Positions 19,351 through 28,373 are shown, counted from the first letter of the stretch. The stretch is DNA of 64,000 nt from Palsa-504 sp963767565 (GCA_963767565.1 CAVYEG010000017.1:62001-126000), one strand, 5' to 3'. A program made the numbers and translations. Notes: generated by a model not told the origin, from the letters alone.

Positions 19351-19563
19351 CGGGCTGAGGGACGTGATCAGCGGCCGCCCGCGATGGGCCAGGCCGACCG
19401 ATTGACGCGCGGTTCCGGCGGGCTGGGTGTCCAATCCGCCGGAACCCGGGCTGTTCCCGTTCGAGCGCCGGACCCGGCTGCGGCAGGCGGGTCGATCTGA
19501 GGCAAGCCATGGTGGAGTTCCCTTCGACAGAAACAGGATCGGGGGGCCGCGAAGACACCTCCG

Positions 19564-19574
19564 AGACAACGTTG
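19564..19574. promoter_or_regulatory. Second copy of operator-like agacaacgttg
   Basis: An exact match to the 11-base word at 14072-14082, with palindromic core CAACGTTG at 19567-19574. It lies about 290 bases before the LacI-family gene, as expected if the regulator controls both the importer operon and its own operon. Confidence 0.4.
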
Positions 19575-19862
19575 CCTTGGCCGGAATGAGCATCTGCCCG
19601 GCCCGATCAATACCCTCGCGTCCTTGTCATTTCGATGTCACGGGCGGTTAAGGAAGGTGGTTCGCAAATGCCAGAATCACCTAGATTTTATCTGAGTCCA
19701 GGCATATTTAGCCTGGAACATACCGGTCAGCACGCTGATCAGCTCGTGCGCCTGGTGGTGAGATGACGTAATCCAAACTGGCAGTTCAGGGATTGGATTG
19801 CCTGCGCGCAGACCCTATGATCGACTCAGAGCCACAACTCGCTCGTTCTTGGAAGGACATCG

Positions 19863-20927
19863 ATGTCTGCGGCCCCTGCCGGCAGTCAGAGCCGTCCGGC
19901 CCGACCCACTATGAAGGACGTGGCGGCGCTGGCCGGAGTGGCGATCAAGACGGTGTCCCGGGTTATGAACGGTGACCCGACGGTGACGCCGGACCTGGCG
20001 GCGCGCATCCGGGACGCGGCCCGCAAGCTCGGCTACCGGCCCAATCTGACTGCCAGCAGCCTGCGCCGCGGAGACCGGCGCACCGCGACGATAGGCCTGC
20101 TTCTGGAAAACGTGGCCAACCCTTTCTCGGCGGGCTTGCTGCGCGCGGTGGAAGACGTGGCCCGGCAGCGCCGGGTCCAGATCCTGATCGGGAGCCTGGA
20201 CCAGGACCAGGACCGGGAACGTGAGCTGGCGACGACCCTCATTGACCGTGGCGTTGACGGCCTGATCATCGTGCCCGCGGCACCAGATCAGAGCTACCTG
20301 CTGGTCGAGCGGAACCTCGGGATCAGGGTGGTGTTCCTGGACCGCGAGCCAAGGTTCCTCAACGCCGACGTCGTCATCTCGGGGAACCGCCAAGGCGCGA
20401 TCGCGGCCGTCGAGCACTTGCGTTCGTATGGTCACCAGCGGATCGGGTACCTAGGGGACAGCTCCGCGATCACCAGCGCGGCCCATCGGTTCGACGGCTA
20501 CCGCCATGCGCTCGAGCGCACCGGGCTGGTGCTTGACCCGCTCCTGATCAGGCAGGGGTTGCGCAGCATCGAGGCGGCGACTCAGGCCGCGGCCGAGATG
20601 ATCCGCCTGGCCGATCCGCCGACCGCGTTGTTCGCGAGCCAGAACCTGGTAACGATCGGCACCGTCCGGGCCCTGTGGCAGGCTGGCCTGCAGCATGCGG
20701 TGGCCTTGGTCGGATTCGACGACTTCCTGCTGGCCGATGTCCTCGATCCGGGTGTCACGGTGATTACCCAGGACGTGCGCCGACTAGGCCGCCTGGCGGC
20801 GGAGTTGCTGTTCGCGCGCCTCGACGGCGATGTCTCGCCACCGCAGACCCATACGGTACCGACCGAGATGCTGATACGCGGGTCGGGTGAGATCAGGCCC
20901 GCTCCGGTCAGCGCGGCCAGCGGATGA
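19863..20927 (+). CDS. LacI family transcriptional regulator
   Basis: A 354-residue repressor. The LacI helix-turn-helix is at about residues 17-40 (MKDVAALAGVAIKTVSRVMNG) with the hinge helix in LTASSLRRG, then a periplasmic-binding-protein-like sensor domain (IGLLLENVANPFSAGLL, GVDGLIIVP, GYRHALE, VGFDDFLLADVLDPGVT). The ATG at 19863 follows ggaagga. It overlaps the sugar kinase by four bases (ATGA). It lies just downstream of the importer, so it very likely controls that operon, lifting repression on binding the imported or phosphorylated sugar. Confidence 0.95.
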   Translation: MSAAPAGSQSRPARPTMKDVAALAGVAIKTVSRVMNGDPTVTPDLAARIRDAARKLGYRPNLTASSLRRGDRRTATIGLLLENVANPFSAGLLRAVEDVARQRRVQILIGSLDQDQDRERELATTLIDRGVDGLIIVPAAPDQSYLLVERNLGIRVVFLDREPRFLNADVVISGNRQGAIAAVEHLRSYGHQRIGYLGDSSAITSAAHRFDGYRHALERTGLVLDPLLIRQGLRSIEAATQAAAEMIRLADPPTALFASQNLVTIGTVRALWQAGLQHAVALVGFDDFLLADVLDPGVTVITQDVRRLGRLAAELLFARLDGDVSPPQTHTVPTEMLIRGSGEIRPAPVSAASG

Positions 20928-21931
20928 CCGGCCCCTCTGGTGCCGTGGCGGGCGTCACCGTAATCGGCGAGGCGATCATCGACCTCGTCCCCGGCGGGCA
21001 GCCCCGGACCTTCCAGGCCGTACCCGGCGGCAGCCCGTACAACGTCGCCATCGGCCTGGCCCGTCTGGGGCACCGCACGACCCTGATGGCCCGGCTGGCC
21101 GACACGGCATTCGGCCGTATCCTGCGCGAGCACGCCGAGGCCGAGGGCATCGACCTCAGTGCCGCGCCGCACGCGCCCGAGCCGTCCACGCTGGCCGTGG
21201 TGTCCCTGGACGCCGCGGCCCAGGCCAGCTATGACTTCTATCTCAACGGCACCGCGGACTGGCAGTGGGCGGCCGAGGAAACCAGCCGTGCTCCCGAGGG
21301 CACCTCCGTGCTCCACTTCGGATCACTCGCCTCCTGGACCCCTCCAGGGGACGTGAGGATCCTGGAGCTGGCTGACCGCATGCGGCGCCGCGGTGACGTA
21401 CTGGTGACTTATGATCCGAACGTCCGGCCCGGATTGTTCGCGGATCACCGGGACGCCCAGGGCCTGGTCGAGCGGGCCGTACGGCTGGCCCACCTGACCA
21501 AGGCGAGCTCCGATGACATCGCCTGGCTGTACCCCGGCCAGCCGGCCGCTGATGTGGCGCGGCGCTGGCTCGGGCTGGGCGCGACGCTGGTAGTCATCAC
21601 CGGCTCAGCCGATGGCGCCGACGTCTTCACCGCCCATGGCCAGTCCGTTCACCGCCCCGCCCTTGACGTCACCGTGGTCGACACCGTCGGCGCAGGAGAC
21701 TCCTTCACCGCCGGGCTGATCGCATCGCTTCTCCAGCGAGGCCAGCAGGCGCCCGCGGACCTGGCCCGGTGCGCGGCGGACCAGCTGGCCGGGGCGCTGG
21801 ACGACGCGACGCTGGTGGCGTCGCTCAACTGCCAACGGCGCGGCAACGACCCGCCGACGATGGCCGAGGTAGCCGAGGCCCGCGGCCGTCTCAAGCCGCT
21901 GCTGTCCCAGCCGGGATCGCAGCCAGCCTAA
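20924..21931 (+). CDS. PfkB family carbohydrate kinase (fructokinase-like)
   Basis: A 335-residue ribokinase-fold sugar kinase. The N-terminal signature is PGGSPYNVAIGLARLG, substrate binding involves VTYDPNVRPGL, and the C-terminal motif VVDTVGAGDSFTAG carries the catalytic Asp (GAGD). It phosphorylates a cytoplasmic sugar, most like a fructokinase, and sits in an operon with its LacI regulator, next to the importer. Together these suggest uptake of a disaccharide or polyol followed by phosphorylation of the released hexose. Confidence 0.93.
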   Translation: MTGPSGAVAGVTVIGEAIIDLVPGGQPRTFQAVPGGSPYNVAIGLARLGHRTTLMARLADTAFGRILREHAEAEGIDLSAAPHAPEPSTLAVVSLDAAAQASYDFYLNGTADWQWAAEETSRAPEGTSVLHFGSLASWTPPGDVRILELADRMRRRGDVLVTYDPNVRPGLFADHRDAQGLVERAVRLAHLTKASSDDIAWLYPGQPAADVARRWLGLGATLVVITGSADGADVFTAHGQSVHRPALDVTVVDTVGAGDSFTAGLIASLLQRGQQAPADLARCAADQLAGALDDATLVASLNCQRRGNDPPTMAEVAEARGRLKPLLSQPGSQPA

Positions 21932-22246
21932 GCCTCGCCGCGCGTCCCGCCCGCGACACCTTCTTGAACGAATTCGGTTCATGCTATCGGCTGTATAGTC
22001 GTCTATGGTCGTGTTAGGTAGAGTATTAGCATGTGAAGCAAGGACGAATCTAAGCATCGGTGGCCGGATGGCCAGGCGCATCGCGCATGGCCGGCGCTCG
22101 GATGGCCGGCGCTGCGATGGCCGGCACTGCATGGCCGGCGCTCCGGATGGCGCTCGGATGCCGCATCCGGATAGCCAGCACACCGGATAGCCAGCACACC
22201 GGATAGCCAGCCTGCGGCGGCTGGCCGGCATGAGGAGGGACCCTTC
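21932..22246. other. Intergenic region with repeat array
   Basis: After the kinase stop comes a less GC-rich stretch (21960-22050) with an inverted hexamer pair atgcta/tagcat at about 21981 and 22027, possibly promoter DNA. It is followed by an array of short repeats at 22066-22212 leading directly into the ribosome site of the next gene. Confidence 0.55.
22066..22212. repeat. Degenerate and perfect short tandem repeats
   Basis: The first part (about 22066-22145) repeats a degenerate unit like gatggccggcgct at least five times. The second part has two perfect copies of ggatagccagcacacc (22169-22184 and 22185-22200) and a partial third. It ends about 20 bases before the ribosome site of the gene at 22247, so much of it may be transcribed as leader. 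Confidence 0.8.
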
Positions 22247-22651
22247 GTGAATCCTGGCCACGGCAGACTCGACGAGCCGATCCGCGACTCGCCAGGCCCA
22301 GTCCAGGGGCCCGAAAGTTGTCGCGCACTCCCCCGGGTCGGCGCGGCGGACGGCCCGACGGAACGGCGGAAGCTGCTGTTCAGGACCAGCGGCCTGGCGG
22401 TCGACCTGGAGATAACCAGCCTCGGCGAAACCTGGCTGGTCGCCGGGCGGCTGATCCCGCGGCAGTCAGCCGTGGTCGATATCCGGCACGCCGAGGGAAC
22501 AGTCACCATCGAGACCGACAGGCTCGGGCGGTTCAGCACCGAAGCAGTTCCACCCGGCCAGGCCCGCCTGCGCTGCCGCCTCGGCGCCGGCCAGGGGCGG
22601 GCCTGCGTCATCACCGGCTGGGTCGCCTTGTGTGCCGAGGACGGCCGTTGA
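22247..22651 (+). CDS. Small beta-domain protein of sigma/CHAT-associated type
   Basis: A 134-residue protein starting at GTG 22247 behind aggaggga. The core (LLFRTSGLAVDLEITSLGETWLVAGRLIP, later TIETDRLGRFSTEAVPPGQARLRCRL) matches a pattern I recall in actinobacterial carboxypeptidase-regulatory-like proteins encoded next to ECF sigma factors and CHAT proteases. Here neither neighbour is present, and the part before the beta domain is short and unstructured, so this may be a displaced or shortened family member. The function is unknown. Confidence 0.6.
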   Translation: MNPGHGRLDEPIRDSPGPVQGPESCRALPRVGAADGPTERRKLLFRTSGLAVDLEITSLGETWLVAGRLIPRQSAVVDIRHAEGTVTIETDRLGRFSTEAVPPGQARLRCRLGAGQGRACVITGWVALCAEDGR

Positions 22652-22742
22652 GCAAGCCCGGGGTCACGCTCTAGCTGAAGATCGAAAATCCCGGTGTGGA
22701 GCGTGGCGGCGATTGCGGCCGATGGGGCACCCACAGCGGGAA

Positions 22743-22784
22743 ACCGCTCCGGCCCGGGCGCTTTGGCGCCCGGGCCGGAGCGGT
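22743..22784. terminator. Strong bidirectional hairpin terminator
   Basis: Perfect 19-bp arms (22743-22761 and 22766-22784) close a tetraloop tttg. It lies between the stops of the convergent genes at 22651 and 22798, 14 bases beyond the sedolisin stop on the minus strand. It probably terminates both. Confidence 0.85.
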
Positions 22785-22797
22785 AGTCGTGCTAGCG

Positions 22798-24291
22798 CTA
22801 GCCGAGGCGTGCGAGCACGGGAACGAACTTCGCTGCGTCGATCGTGCCCCAGCCGGTGGCCAGGTTGTAGCCGGGCCCGGCGTCGAAACCCGTCACGCCG
22901 CCGAAGCTGTTGTTGCCCGACGTGACGCTCACGATGCCCGTGTTCCGGATTCCGTGCTGCTGAAGCCCGCCCAGCAGGTATAGCGCCGGGTTGATCAGGC
23001 CGAGCCGGTGACCAGCCTGCTGGTCGGCTAGGGCGACGATCCCGGACATGATCGGGGTGGCCTCGCTGGTCCCGCCGAAGATGTACCAGCCCGGGTTGCT
23101 GACCCCTGGGCTCTCGATCCCCGCGAAGGACATGTACACCCAGCAGCCGCCGTTGACCGCCGCGCTCATCGAGATGTCCGGCACGCCGCGGCTGTGGCCG
23201 ACGACCCGAGAGACGCCGATCTGGTAGAGCGGGCGCGGGAAGATGGCTGAGGTGCCGCCGCCGCTGGCGCCGAAACCGTCGTTCCACACGACGTCTGGCG
23301 CGAGCTTGTTACCGGCCTGGTCCAGGTCAAGCTGCGTGCCGCCGACCGCGGTGACCAGCGGATCCGTAGCTGGCCAGGAAGTCACCCGATACGGGTACAG
23401 GGTCGAGGCGTCGGACTCGAAGTTGGTCGCCCCCTCGTCGCCCGATCCGGCGAGCACCGTTACGTGATGCACGAGGGCATCCTGGAACGCGAACCGCAGG
23501 TCGAGCAGGCTCGAGTAGTTACCGCTGCTGAAGCCGGGGAAGGTGTTCTCGGTCGCGCCGAAGCTCTGCGAGATCACGTCGCCCACGCCCCGATTGATGA
23601 GCGACTCCTCGGCGGCCATGATCTGCGGGAAGCCCGATGTCCCCTCGACCTCGGCGACCGGCGTCTCGGCCAGCACGATGTTGGCACCGGGCGCGATGGA
23701 GTGTGCGTACTCCACGTCCAGGGTGGTCTCCTCGGCCCAGCCGACCATGGTCGAGTTGGTCGGGTCGAACGGCGGGATGGTGCCGAACTGGTCGATCGTC
23801 AGCTTGGGATTGGGGAACCCGAACTGGGCATCGAAGGTCTGCAGGTCGCTCTGGATGGTCGGCGAGCCGAACGCGTCCACGATCACGATCGTCCTGCCGG
23901 CGCCGGTGATCGCGCGGCCGGTGGCCGCGCCGCTGTACAGCGAGTCCAGGTTGTATGCGACCCGGTACTGCACCGGTGTGTAGCAGTTGATCCCGAGATC
24001 GGCCTGGCACTGCGCGGTGCTTATCGGGGCCGGGAACTGCGCGGACTTGAAGATCGGACCAACCACATCGGGAATGGGGCTAACGGGGGCCGTATGCGTG
24101 GCCGCGCTGGCGGCGGGGACCGCCACGCTCGCGGCGGGCACCGCGATCGACAGCGCGGCCAGCCCGCCGATCGCGGTGACCGGGAGAACGATCCGGGCAG
24201 TCGCTCGCATGAGCGCGGACCGGCCACGCGACACCGCGCGGTGAGGGGACGATACGGCGCTGCGCGCCGACGCTCTGGAGAACACAGGCAT
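22798..24291 (-). CDS. Secreted S53 family peptidase (sedolisin)
   Basis: A 497-residue secreted serine carboxyl peptidase. A basic N-terminus and hydrophobic stretch to about residue 64 form the signal region. The catalytic domain starts at about YTPVQYRVAYNL (105). The active-site Glu and Asp are in EETTLDVEYAH (about E188 and D192), the oxyanion Asp is in SGDEGA (D285), and the nucleophile Ser is in GGTSEATP (S409). The end GYNLATGWGTID matches the calcium-binding C-terminus of the family. The usual activation prodomain is not visible. The start follows aaaggag. These enzymes work at acidic pH, which fits a soil or peat lifestyle. Confidence 0.9.
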   Translation of the reverse strand: MPVFSRASARSAVSSPHRAVSRGRSALMRATARIVLPVTAIGGLAALSIAVPAASVAVPAASAATHTAPVSPIPDVVGPIFKSAQFPAPISTAQCQADLGINCYTPVQYRVAYNLDSLYSGAATGRAITGAGRTIVIVDAFGSPTIQSDLQTFDAQFGFPNPKLTIDQFGTIPPFDPTNSTMVGWAEETTLDVEYAHSIAPGANIVLAETPVAEVEGTSGFPQIMAAEESLINRGVGDVISQSFGATENTFPGFSSGNYSSLLDLRFAFQDALVHHVTVLAGSGDEGATNFESDASTLYPYRVTSWPATDPLVTAVGGTQLDLDQAGNKLAPDVVWNDGFGASGGGTSAIFPRPLYQIGVSRVVGHSRGVPDISMSAAVNGGCWVYMSFAGIESPGVSNPGWYIFGGTSEATPIMSGIVALADQQAGHRLGLINPALYLLGGLQQHGIRNTGIVSVTSGNNSFGGVTGFDAGPGYNLATGWGTIDAAKFVPVLARLG

Positions 24292-24587
24292 TCCACTCCT
24301 TTAACGACGCCTGGTACCCGCCGAGGAAAGTAGGGGCCCATGGCCAGGCACGCAGGCTCGGGCGAGTCAGGGGCGCGCGCCTGAACCGTTATCCCACAGG
24401 TCGGCACAGAAGTCGATAGATACTGACAATTCATGCTCCGATTCAATGGTCCTCTCTGTTACCTATGTCGTATTGAGCGGAAATGTCAGGAATGGGCCTA
24501 CACGGCGAATTCGCCAGGCGGAGCCTGACCTAACGCGAGTTCCGGAAGTTCGGCGCGACGGCATGCAGTGCGGGCGACGCGGAGGAT
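24292..24587. other. Intergenic region upstream of the sedolisin gene
   Basis: About 296 bases between the HNH gene end and the sedolisin start. It is less GC-rich around 24390-24490 (on the minus strand a TTGTCA-like hexamer occurs near 24430), the likely sedolisin promoter. No gene or strong hairpin is seen. Confidence 0.45.
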
Positions 24588-25205
24588 TCAGCCGCGATGA
24601 CGCAGACCGCGACGGCGGATAAGGGGGCCGTGGGGTGATAGCACGGACCGTTCGGCATGAAAGGCGCACCTACGGCGGGGACCATTGGTCCCTAAGGCGG
24701 CACTGGGCTCACGCAAATAAGCGGCCCACTGGGGGTCGCCGTCGTGCTGAGCGCCCACCAGTCTCCAGTGGGCGCCGCGTGGTACTGCGGGCGGTACCGC
24801 CAGCGTCCAGCCGAGTTCGGAGAGCAGCCGGTCGGCCTTGCGGTGGTTGCAGATCGTGCAGGAGGCGACGCAGTTCTCCCAGGCGTGCGGGCCGCCCCGG
24901 CTCCTGGGGATCACGTGATCGATGGTCTCGGCCCGGCGGCCGCAGTAGGCACAGCGGTAGTTGTCCCGGCGCATCAGCGCGGCTCTGGTCAGCGGCACCC
25001 GGTTGCGGTAGGGCACCCGGACGTAGCGGCTGAGCCTGATCACCGACGGGGTGACCAGCGCGACGGACGCCGCGTGCAGCACCGCACCTGCCACATCATC
25101 GTGCACGACCTCGGCCTTGCCGCCCAGCACCAGGCATACCGCCCGGCGCAGGCCAACAGTAGTCAGCGGTTCATAGGTCACGTTGAGCAGCAGCACTCGC
25201 CGCAC
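24588..25205 (-). CDS. HNH endonuclease family protein
   Basis: A 205-residue protein starting with GTG at 25205. The N-terminal part (VLLLNVTYEPL, AVCLVLGGKAEVV, PSVIRLSRYVRVPYR) and the HNH core (RDNYRCAYCGRRAETIDHVIPRSRGG, cut here into its CAYC, DHVIPRSRGG and CTICNHRKADR motifs) match the common actinobacterial HNH protein of about 165-175 residues. Zinc-binding CxxC pairs and the catalytic DH are intact. The last 35 residues after WAAYLREPSA are basic and unlike the family, so the C-terminus looks extended by loss of the usual stop. The cellular role is unknown. Confidence 0.87.
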   Translation of the reverse strand: MRRVLLLNVTYEPLTTVGLRRAVCLVLGGKAEVVHDDVAGAVLHAASVALVTPSVIRLSRYVRVPYRNRVPLTRAALMRRDNYRCAYCGRRAETIDHVIPRSRGGPHAWENCVASCTICNHRKADRLLSELGWTLAVPPAVPRGAHWRLVGAQHDGDPQWAAYLREPSAALGTNGPRRRCAFHAERSVLSPHGPLIRRRGLRHRG

Positions 25206-25336
25206 TGCACCTCCCGCTGGCGTGGGCCGTCTAACAGAAGCACATGCTCCCAGTGTGTCGCCTGGTACTCGCTTCTGCCACCACCTAAGCGTACAAGGTC
25301 AGCGAGAACATAAGGTGCCAGCATGAAGGACACGGC

Positions 25337-27496
25337 ATGAGCGAGTTTCGCTATCCGGAGGCGCGCAGGCTGGACCTGACCGAGGACGTCCTCGGGTACC
25401 AGGTCAGTGACCCCTACCGCTGGCTGGAGGACGCGGCCAGCCCGGAACGGGCCGAGTGGCTGGCCGACCAGTCCGGCCTGTACACCGCCGAGCGGGACGG
25501 CTGGCCCGGGCGGGCCGCCCTGGCCGAGCAGGTGCGCGCGCTGCTCAGCGTGGGCTACGTGGGGACGCCGGCCTGGCGCGCCGAGCGGTCCTTCTTCAGC
25601 CGGCGCGATCCGGGCCAGGAACACGGCGTGCTCTACACGCAGGTCGCCGACGCCCCGGCCGAGGTGCTCATCGACCCGATGACCATCGACCCGTCCGGCC
25701 TGACCACGCTGGACGCCTGGCAGCCGGACAAGGAGGGGCGGCTGCTGGCCTACCAGCTGTCCCAGGGCGGCGACGAGGAATCGCTGCTGCGGGTGCTCGA
25801 CGTCGAGACCGGGGCCCTGGTCGACGGGCCGATCGACCGGTGCCGGTACTCGAACGTGGCCTGGCTGCCGGGCGGCAAGGCGTTCTATTACACGCGCCGG
25901 CTGCCGCCGGATGAGGTACCTGAGGGCGAAAGCCAGTACCACCGGCGGGTCTACCTGCACCAGCTGGGCGCGCCCGCCGACGATGACGTGCTGATCTTCG
26001 GCGCCGGCCGGGACAAGACCGACTACTACTCGGTGTCGGTCAGCCGGGACGGCCGGTGGCTCGCCATCTCGGCCTCCCGGGGCACCGCGCCGCGGAACGA
26101 CCTGTGGCTGGCCGACCTGTCGGAATCCGACCCCGCGGCTCCGGACCTGCGCGCGGTGCAGGAGGGCGTGGACGCGCAGACCTGGGTGCGGATCGGGCGG
26201 GACGGGCTGCTGTACCTGTCCACCGACGCCGACGCGCCGCGCGGCCGGGTCGCGGTGGCCGATCCGGCGGCGGCCGATCTGGCCGACCGGGGCAGCTGGC
26301 GGGACCTGATCCGGGAGGACCCTGAGGCCGTGCTGCGCGGGTTCGCCCTGCTCGATGGGCCTGGGCTCGATGGGCCTGGGCTCGACAGGCCCGAACTGAG
26401 CCGGCCGGTGCTGCTGGCTTCGTGGACCAGGCACGCGCTGAGCGAGATCACCGTGCACGACCTGGTCACCGGCGACCGGCTGGGTGAGATCCCGCTCCCC
26501 GGCCTGGGCACCGCCGGCGGGCTGAGCGAGCGGCCCGAGGGCGGGCACGAGGCATGGTTCGGTTACACGGACTACACGACGCCGCCGGTGATCCTGCGGT
26601 TCGACGCGAGGACCTTCCAGGTGACCACCTGGGCCAGCCCGCCGGGCAGCGTGGCGGTCCCGGCCGTGGCCACCCGCCAGGTGACCTACTCCTCGGCCGA
26701 CGGCACGCCGGTGCGGATGCTGATCATCAGCCCGTCGTCGGCGGCCGCTCCGGATGCCGGGCCCTCAGGACCTGACCGGCCGCGGCCGGCCATCCTGACC
26801 GGGTACGGCGGATTCGACATCAGCCTCACGCCCGCGTTCTCGCCGAACACGCTGGCCTGGGTGTCGGCGGGCGGCGTGTACGCGGTGGCCAACCTGCGCG
26901 GTGGCAGCGAGGAAGGCGAACAGTGGCACCGGGCCGGGATGCTGGAGCACAAGCAGAACGTGTTCGACGACTTCCACGCCGCCGCGGAGACGCTGATCGG
27001 GGACGGGTGGACCACGCCCGGGCAGCTGGCCATCTCCGGCGGGTCCAACGGCGGGCTGCTGGTCGGCGCGGCCCTGACCCAGCGGCCCGAGCTGTACGCG
27101 GCCGTGGTCTGCTCGGCGCCGTTGCTGGACATGGTGCGGTACGAGAGGTTCGGCCTGGGGCAGACGTGGAACGTCGAGTACGGCACCGCGGCGGACCCGG
27201 AGCAGCTCGGCTGGCTGCTGGCCTACTCCCCCTACCATCACCTGGTGGCCGGGACGGCCTACCCGGCCGTGTTGTTCACCGTGTTCACCAGCGACACGCG
27301 CGTCGACCCGGTGCACGCCTTCAAGATGTGCGCCGCATTGCAGTACGCCACCTCGTCTTCTCCTGAGGACCGGCCGGTGCTGCTGCGGGCGGAGGGCCAG
27401 GTGGGGCACGGGGCCCGGGCGGTGAGCCGGTCGGCCGAGCTGGCCGGGGACACGCTCGCGTTCGCCGCCCGCTACACCGGGCTCGTGCTGGAGTGA
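25337..27496 (+). CDS. Prolyl oligopeptidase family serine peptidase (S9A)
   Basis: A 719-residue peptidase without signal peptide, of normal family length. The N-terminal DPYRWLED motif is typical of prolyl oligopeptidases, followed by a seven-bladed propeller and a C-terminal alpha/beta-hydrolase domain. The catalytic triad is visible: Ser570 in GGSNGG, Asp653 in TSDTRVDP and His691 in VGHGAR. It cleaves short proline-containing peptides in the cytoplasm. A small in-frame 15-bp tandem repeat (26351-26380, LDGPG twice) lengthens a propeller loop. The ATG at 25337 is preceded by a five-codon frame starting at 25323. Confidence 0.95.
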   Translation: MSEFRYPEARRLDLTEDVLGYQVSDPYRWLEDAASPERAEWLADQSGLYTAERDGWPGRAALAEQVRALLSVGYVGTPAWRAERSFFSRRDPGQEHGVLYTQVADAPAEVLIDPMTIDPSGLTTLDAWQPDKEGRLLAYQLSQGGDEESLLRVLDVETGALVDGPIDRCRYSNVAWLPGGKAFYYTRRLPPDEVPEGESQYHRRVYLHQLGAPADDDVLIFGAGRDKTDYYSVSVSRDGRWLAISASRGTAPRNDLWLADLSESDPAAPDLRAVQEGVDAQTWVRIGRDGLLYLSTDADAPRGRVAVADPAAADLADRGSWRDLIREDPEAVLRGFALLDGPGLDGPGLDRPELSRPVLLASWTRHALSEITVHDLVTGDRLGEIPLPGLGTAGGLSERPEGGHEAWFGYTDYTTPPVILRFDARTFQVTTWASPPGSVAVPAVATRQVTYSSADGTPVRMLIISPSSAAAPDAGPSGPDRPRPAILTGYGGFDISLTPAFSPNTLAWVSAGGVYAVANLRGGSEEGEQWHRAGMLEHKQNVFDDFHAAAETLIGDGWTTPGQLAISGGSNGGLLVGAALTQRPELYAAVVCSAPLLDMVRYERFGLGQTWNVEYGTAADPEQLGWLLAYSPYHHLVAGTAYPAVLFTVFTSDTRVDPVHAFKMCAALQYATSSSPEDRPVLLRAEGQVGHGARAVSRSAELAGDTLAFAARYTGLVLE
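26351..26380. repeat. 15-bp in-frame tandem repeat
   Basis: Two perfect copies of ctcgatgggcctggg (26351-26365 and 26366-26380), with a diverged third, encode LDGPG repeats in the propeller of the prolyl oligopeptidase. Confidence 0.85.
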
Positions 27497-27549
27497 GCCC
27501 GGCGGCTCAGCCGGGGCAGGCGCTGGAGTAGGCCGGCGGCTCAGCCGGG
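27487..27549. repeat. Imperfect direct repeat spanning two convergent stops
   Basis: A 28-29 base unit starting gctggagt occurs at 27487-27515 and 27522-27549 with one indel. The first copy contains the stop of the prolyl oligopeptidase, and the second contains the stop of the convergent AraC-type gene. A local duplication probably created the present gene ends. Confidence 0.8.
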
Positions 27550-28317
27550 CGGGGCGCGGAAGTAGGCGGCCGGGGTCTGGCCGGTCTCGCGGCGGAACGC
27601 GGCCACGAACGCGCTGGGGGTGTCGTACCCGACGCGGCCGGCTACGCGGCTGACGGGCTGTCCCGCAGCCAGCAGGGGCAGCGCGGCCTGCACCCGCAGC
27701 AGGGTCCGCCAGCGGCCGAACGGCAGGCCGGCTTCGGCCGTGAAGGCCCGGGCCAGCGTCCGCCCGCTGGCGCCCACCTCGCGGCCCCACTCCTCCAGCG
27801 TCCGCTTGTCGTGCGGGCTGGCCCGCAGCGCCTGGGCGACCTGCCGGGCCGGGGTGCAGGACGGCATCCGGACCTGGATGGCCGCCATCGGCGCCGGGAT
27901 CAGCAGGTCGGCCAGCAGCGCCTCGGCGTGCGCGCGGTGGCTGACGTCGAGCTGGCCGCCCAGGTAGCCGATGAGCTCGGCCAGCAGCCGGCTGGCCGCG
28001 ACCGGCGTCGGCTGCGTCCACGCGACTGGGGACAGGTCCGGGTGGATGTACAGGGTGCGCATGGTGGCGCGGCCTTCGGCACCGGTCTCGTGCGGCAGCC
28101 CGGCCGGGATCCACAGCGCCCGGGTCGGCGGCAGCACCCAGGTGGCGTCGCCGGTGATGACGGTGAGTACCCCGCGGGCGGCCCAGGCCAGCTGGTGGTC
28201 GGCGTGCGTGTGCCACTCGAAGCGGGTGCCCACGGGCATAGGGAAGGTGGCGACGACGACGGCCGCCTCGCTGCCTGATTCACTGTCCGGCTCGGGTCCG
28301 TGTCCGGCTGGCGACAC
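27541..28317 (-). CDS. AraC family transcriptional regulator
   Basis: A 258-residue regulator. An N-terminal cupin (FEWHTHADHQLAWAARGVLTV, read as its HTHADHQ motif plus LWIPAGLPHE) probably senses a small molecule, and two C-terminal helix-turn-helix motifs (LEEWGREVGASGRTLARAF and VGYDTPSAFVAAFRRETG) bind DNA. It starts with GTG at 28317. It stands alone, convergent with the peptidase and divergent from the methyltransferase at 28374, which it may control across a 56-base gap. Confidence 0.92.
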   Translation of the reverse strand: MSPAGHGPEPDSESGSEAAVVVATFPMPVGTRFEWHTHADHQLAWAARGVLTVITGDATWVLPPTRALWIPAGLPHETGAEGRATMRTLYIHPDLSPVAWTQPTPVAASRLLAELIGYLGGQLDVSHRAHAEALLADLLIPAPMAAIQVRMPSCTPARQVAQALRASPHDKRTLEEWGREVGASGRTLARAFTAEAGLPFGRWRTLLRVQAALPLLAAGQPVSRVAGRVGYDTPSAFVAAFRRETGQTPAAYFRAPPG

Positions 28318-28373
28318 AGCATGTCAGCCTACGCCCTAGGCCGCTCATCGGCCGGTTCCCTAGCCTCGGAGGC

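Larger units (their letters stand above)
19221..19862. other. Region between importer ATPase and LacI regulator
   Basis: About 640 bases containing the ATPase remnant (19270-19350), a candidate operator at 19564-19574, and a less GC-rich stretch at 19640-19790 that probably carries the lacI promoter. A short inverted repeat tccaa/ttgga lies around 19772-19797. No intact gene is seen. Confidence 0.6.
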
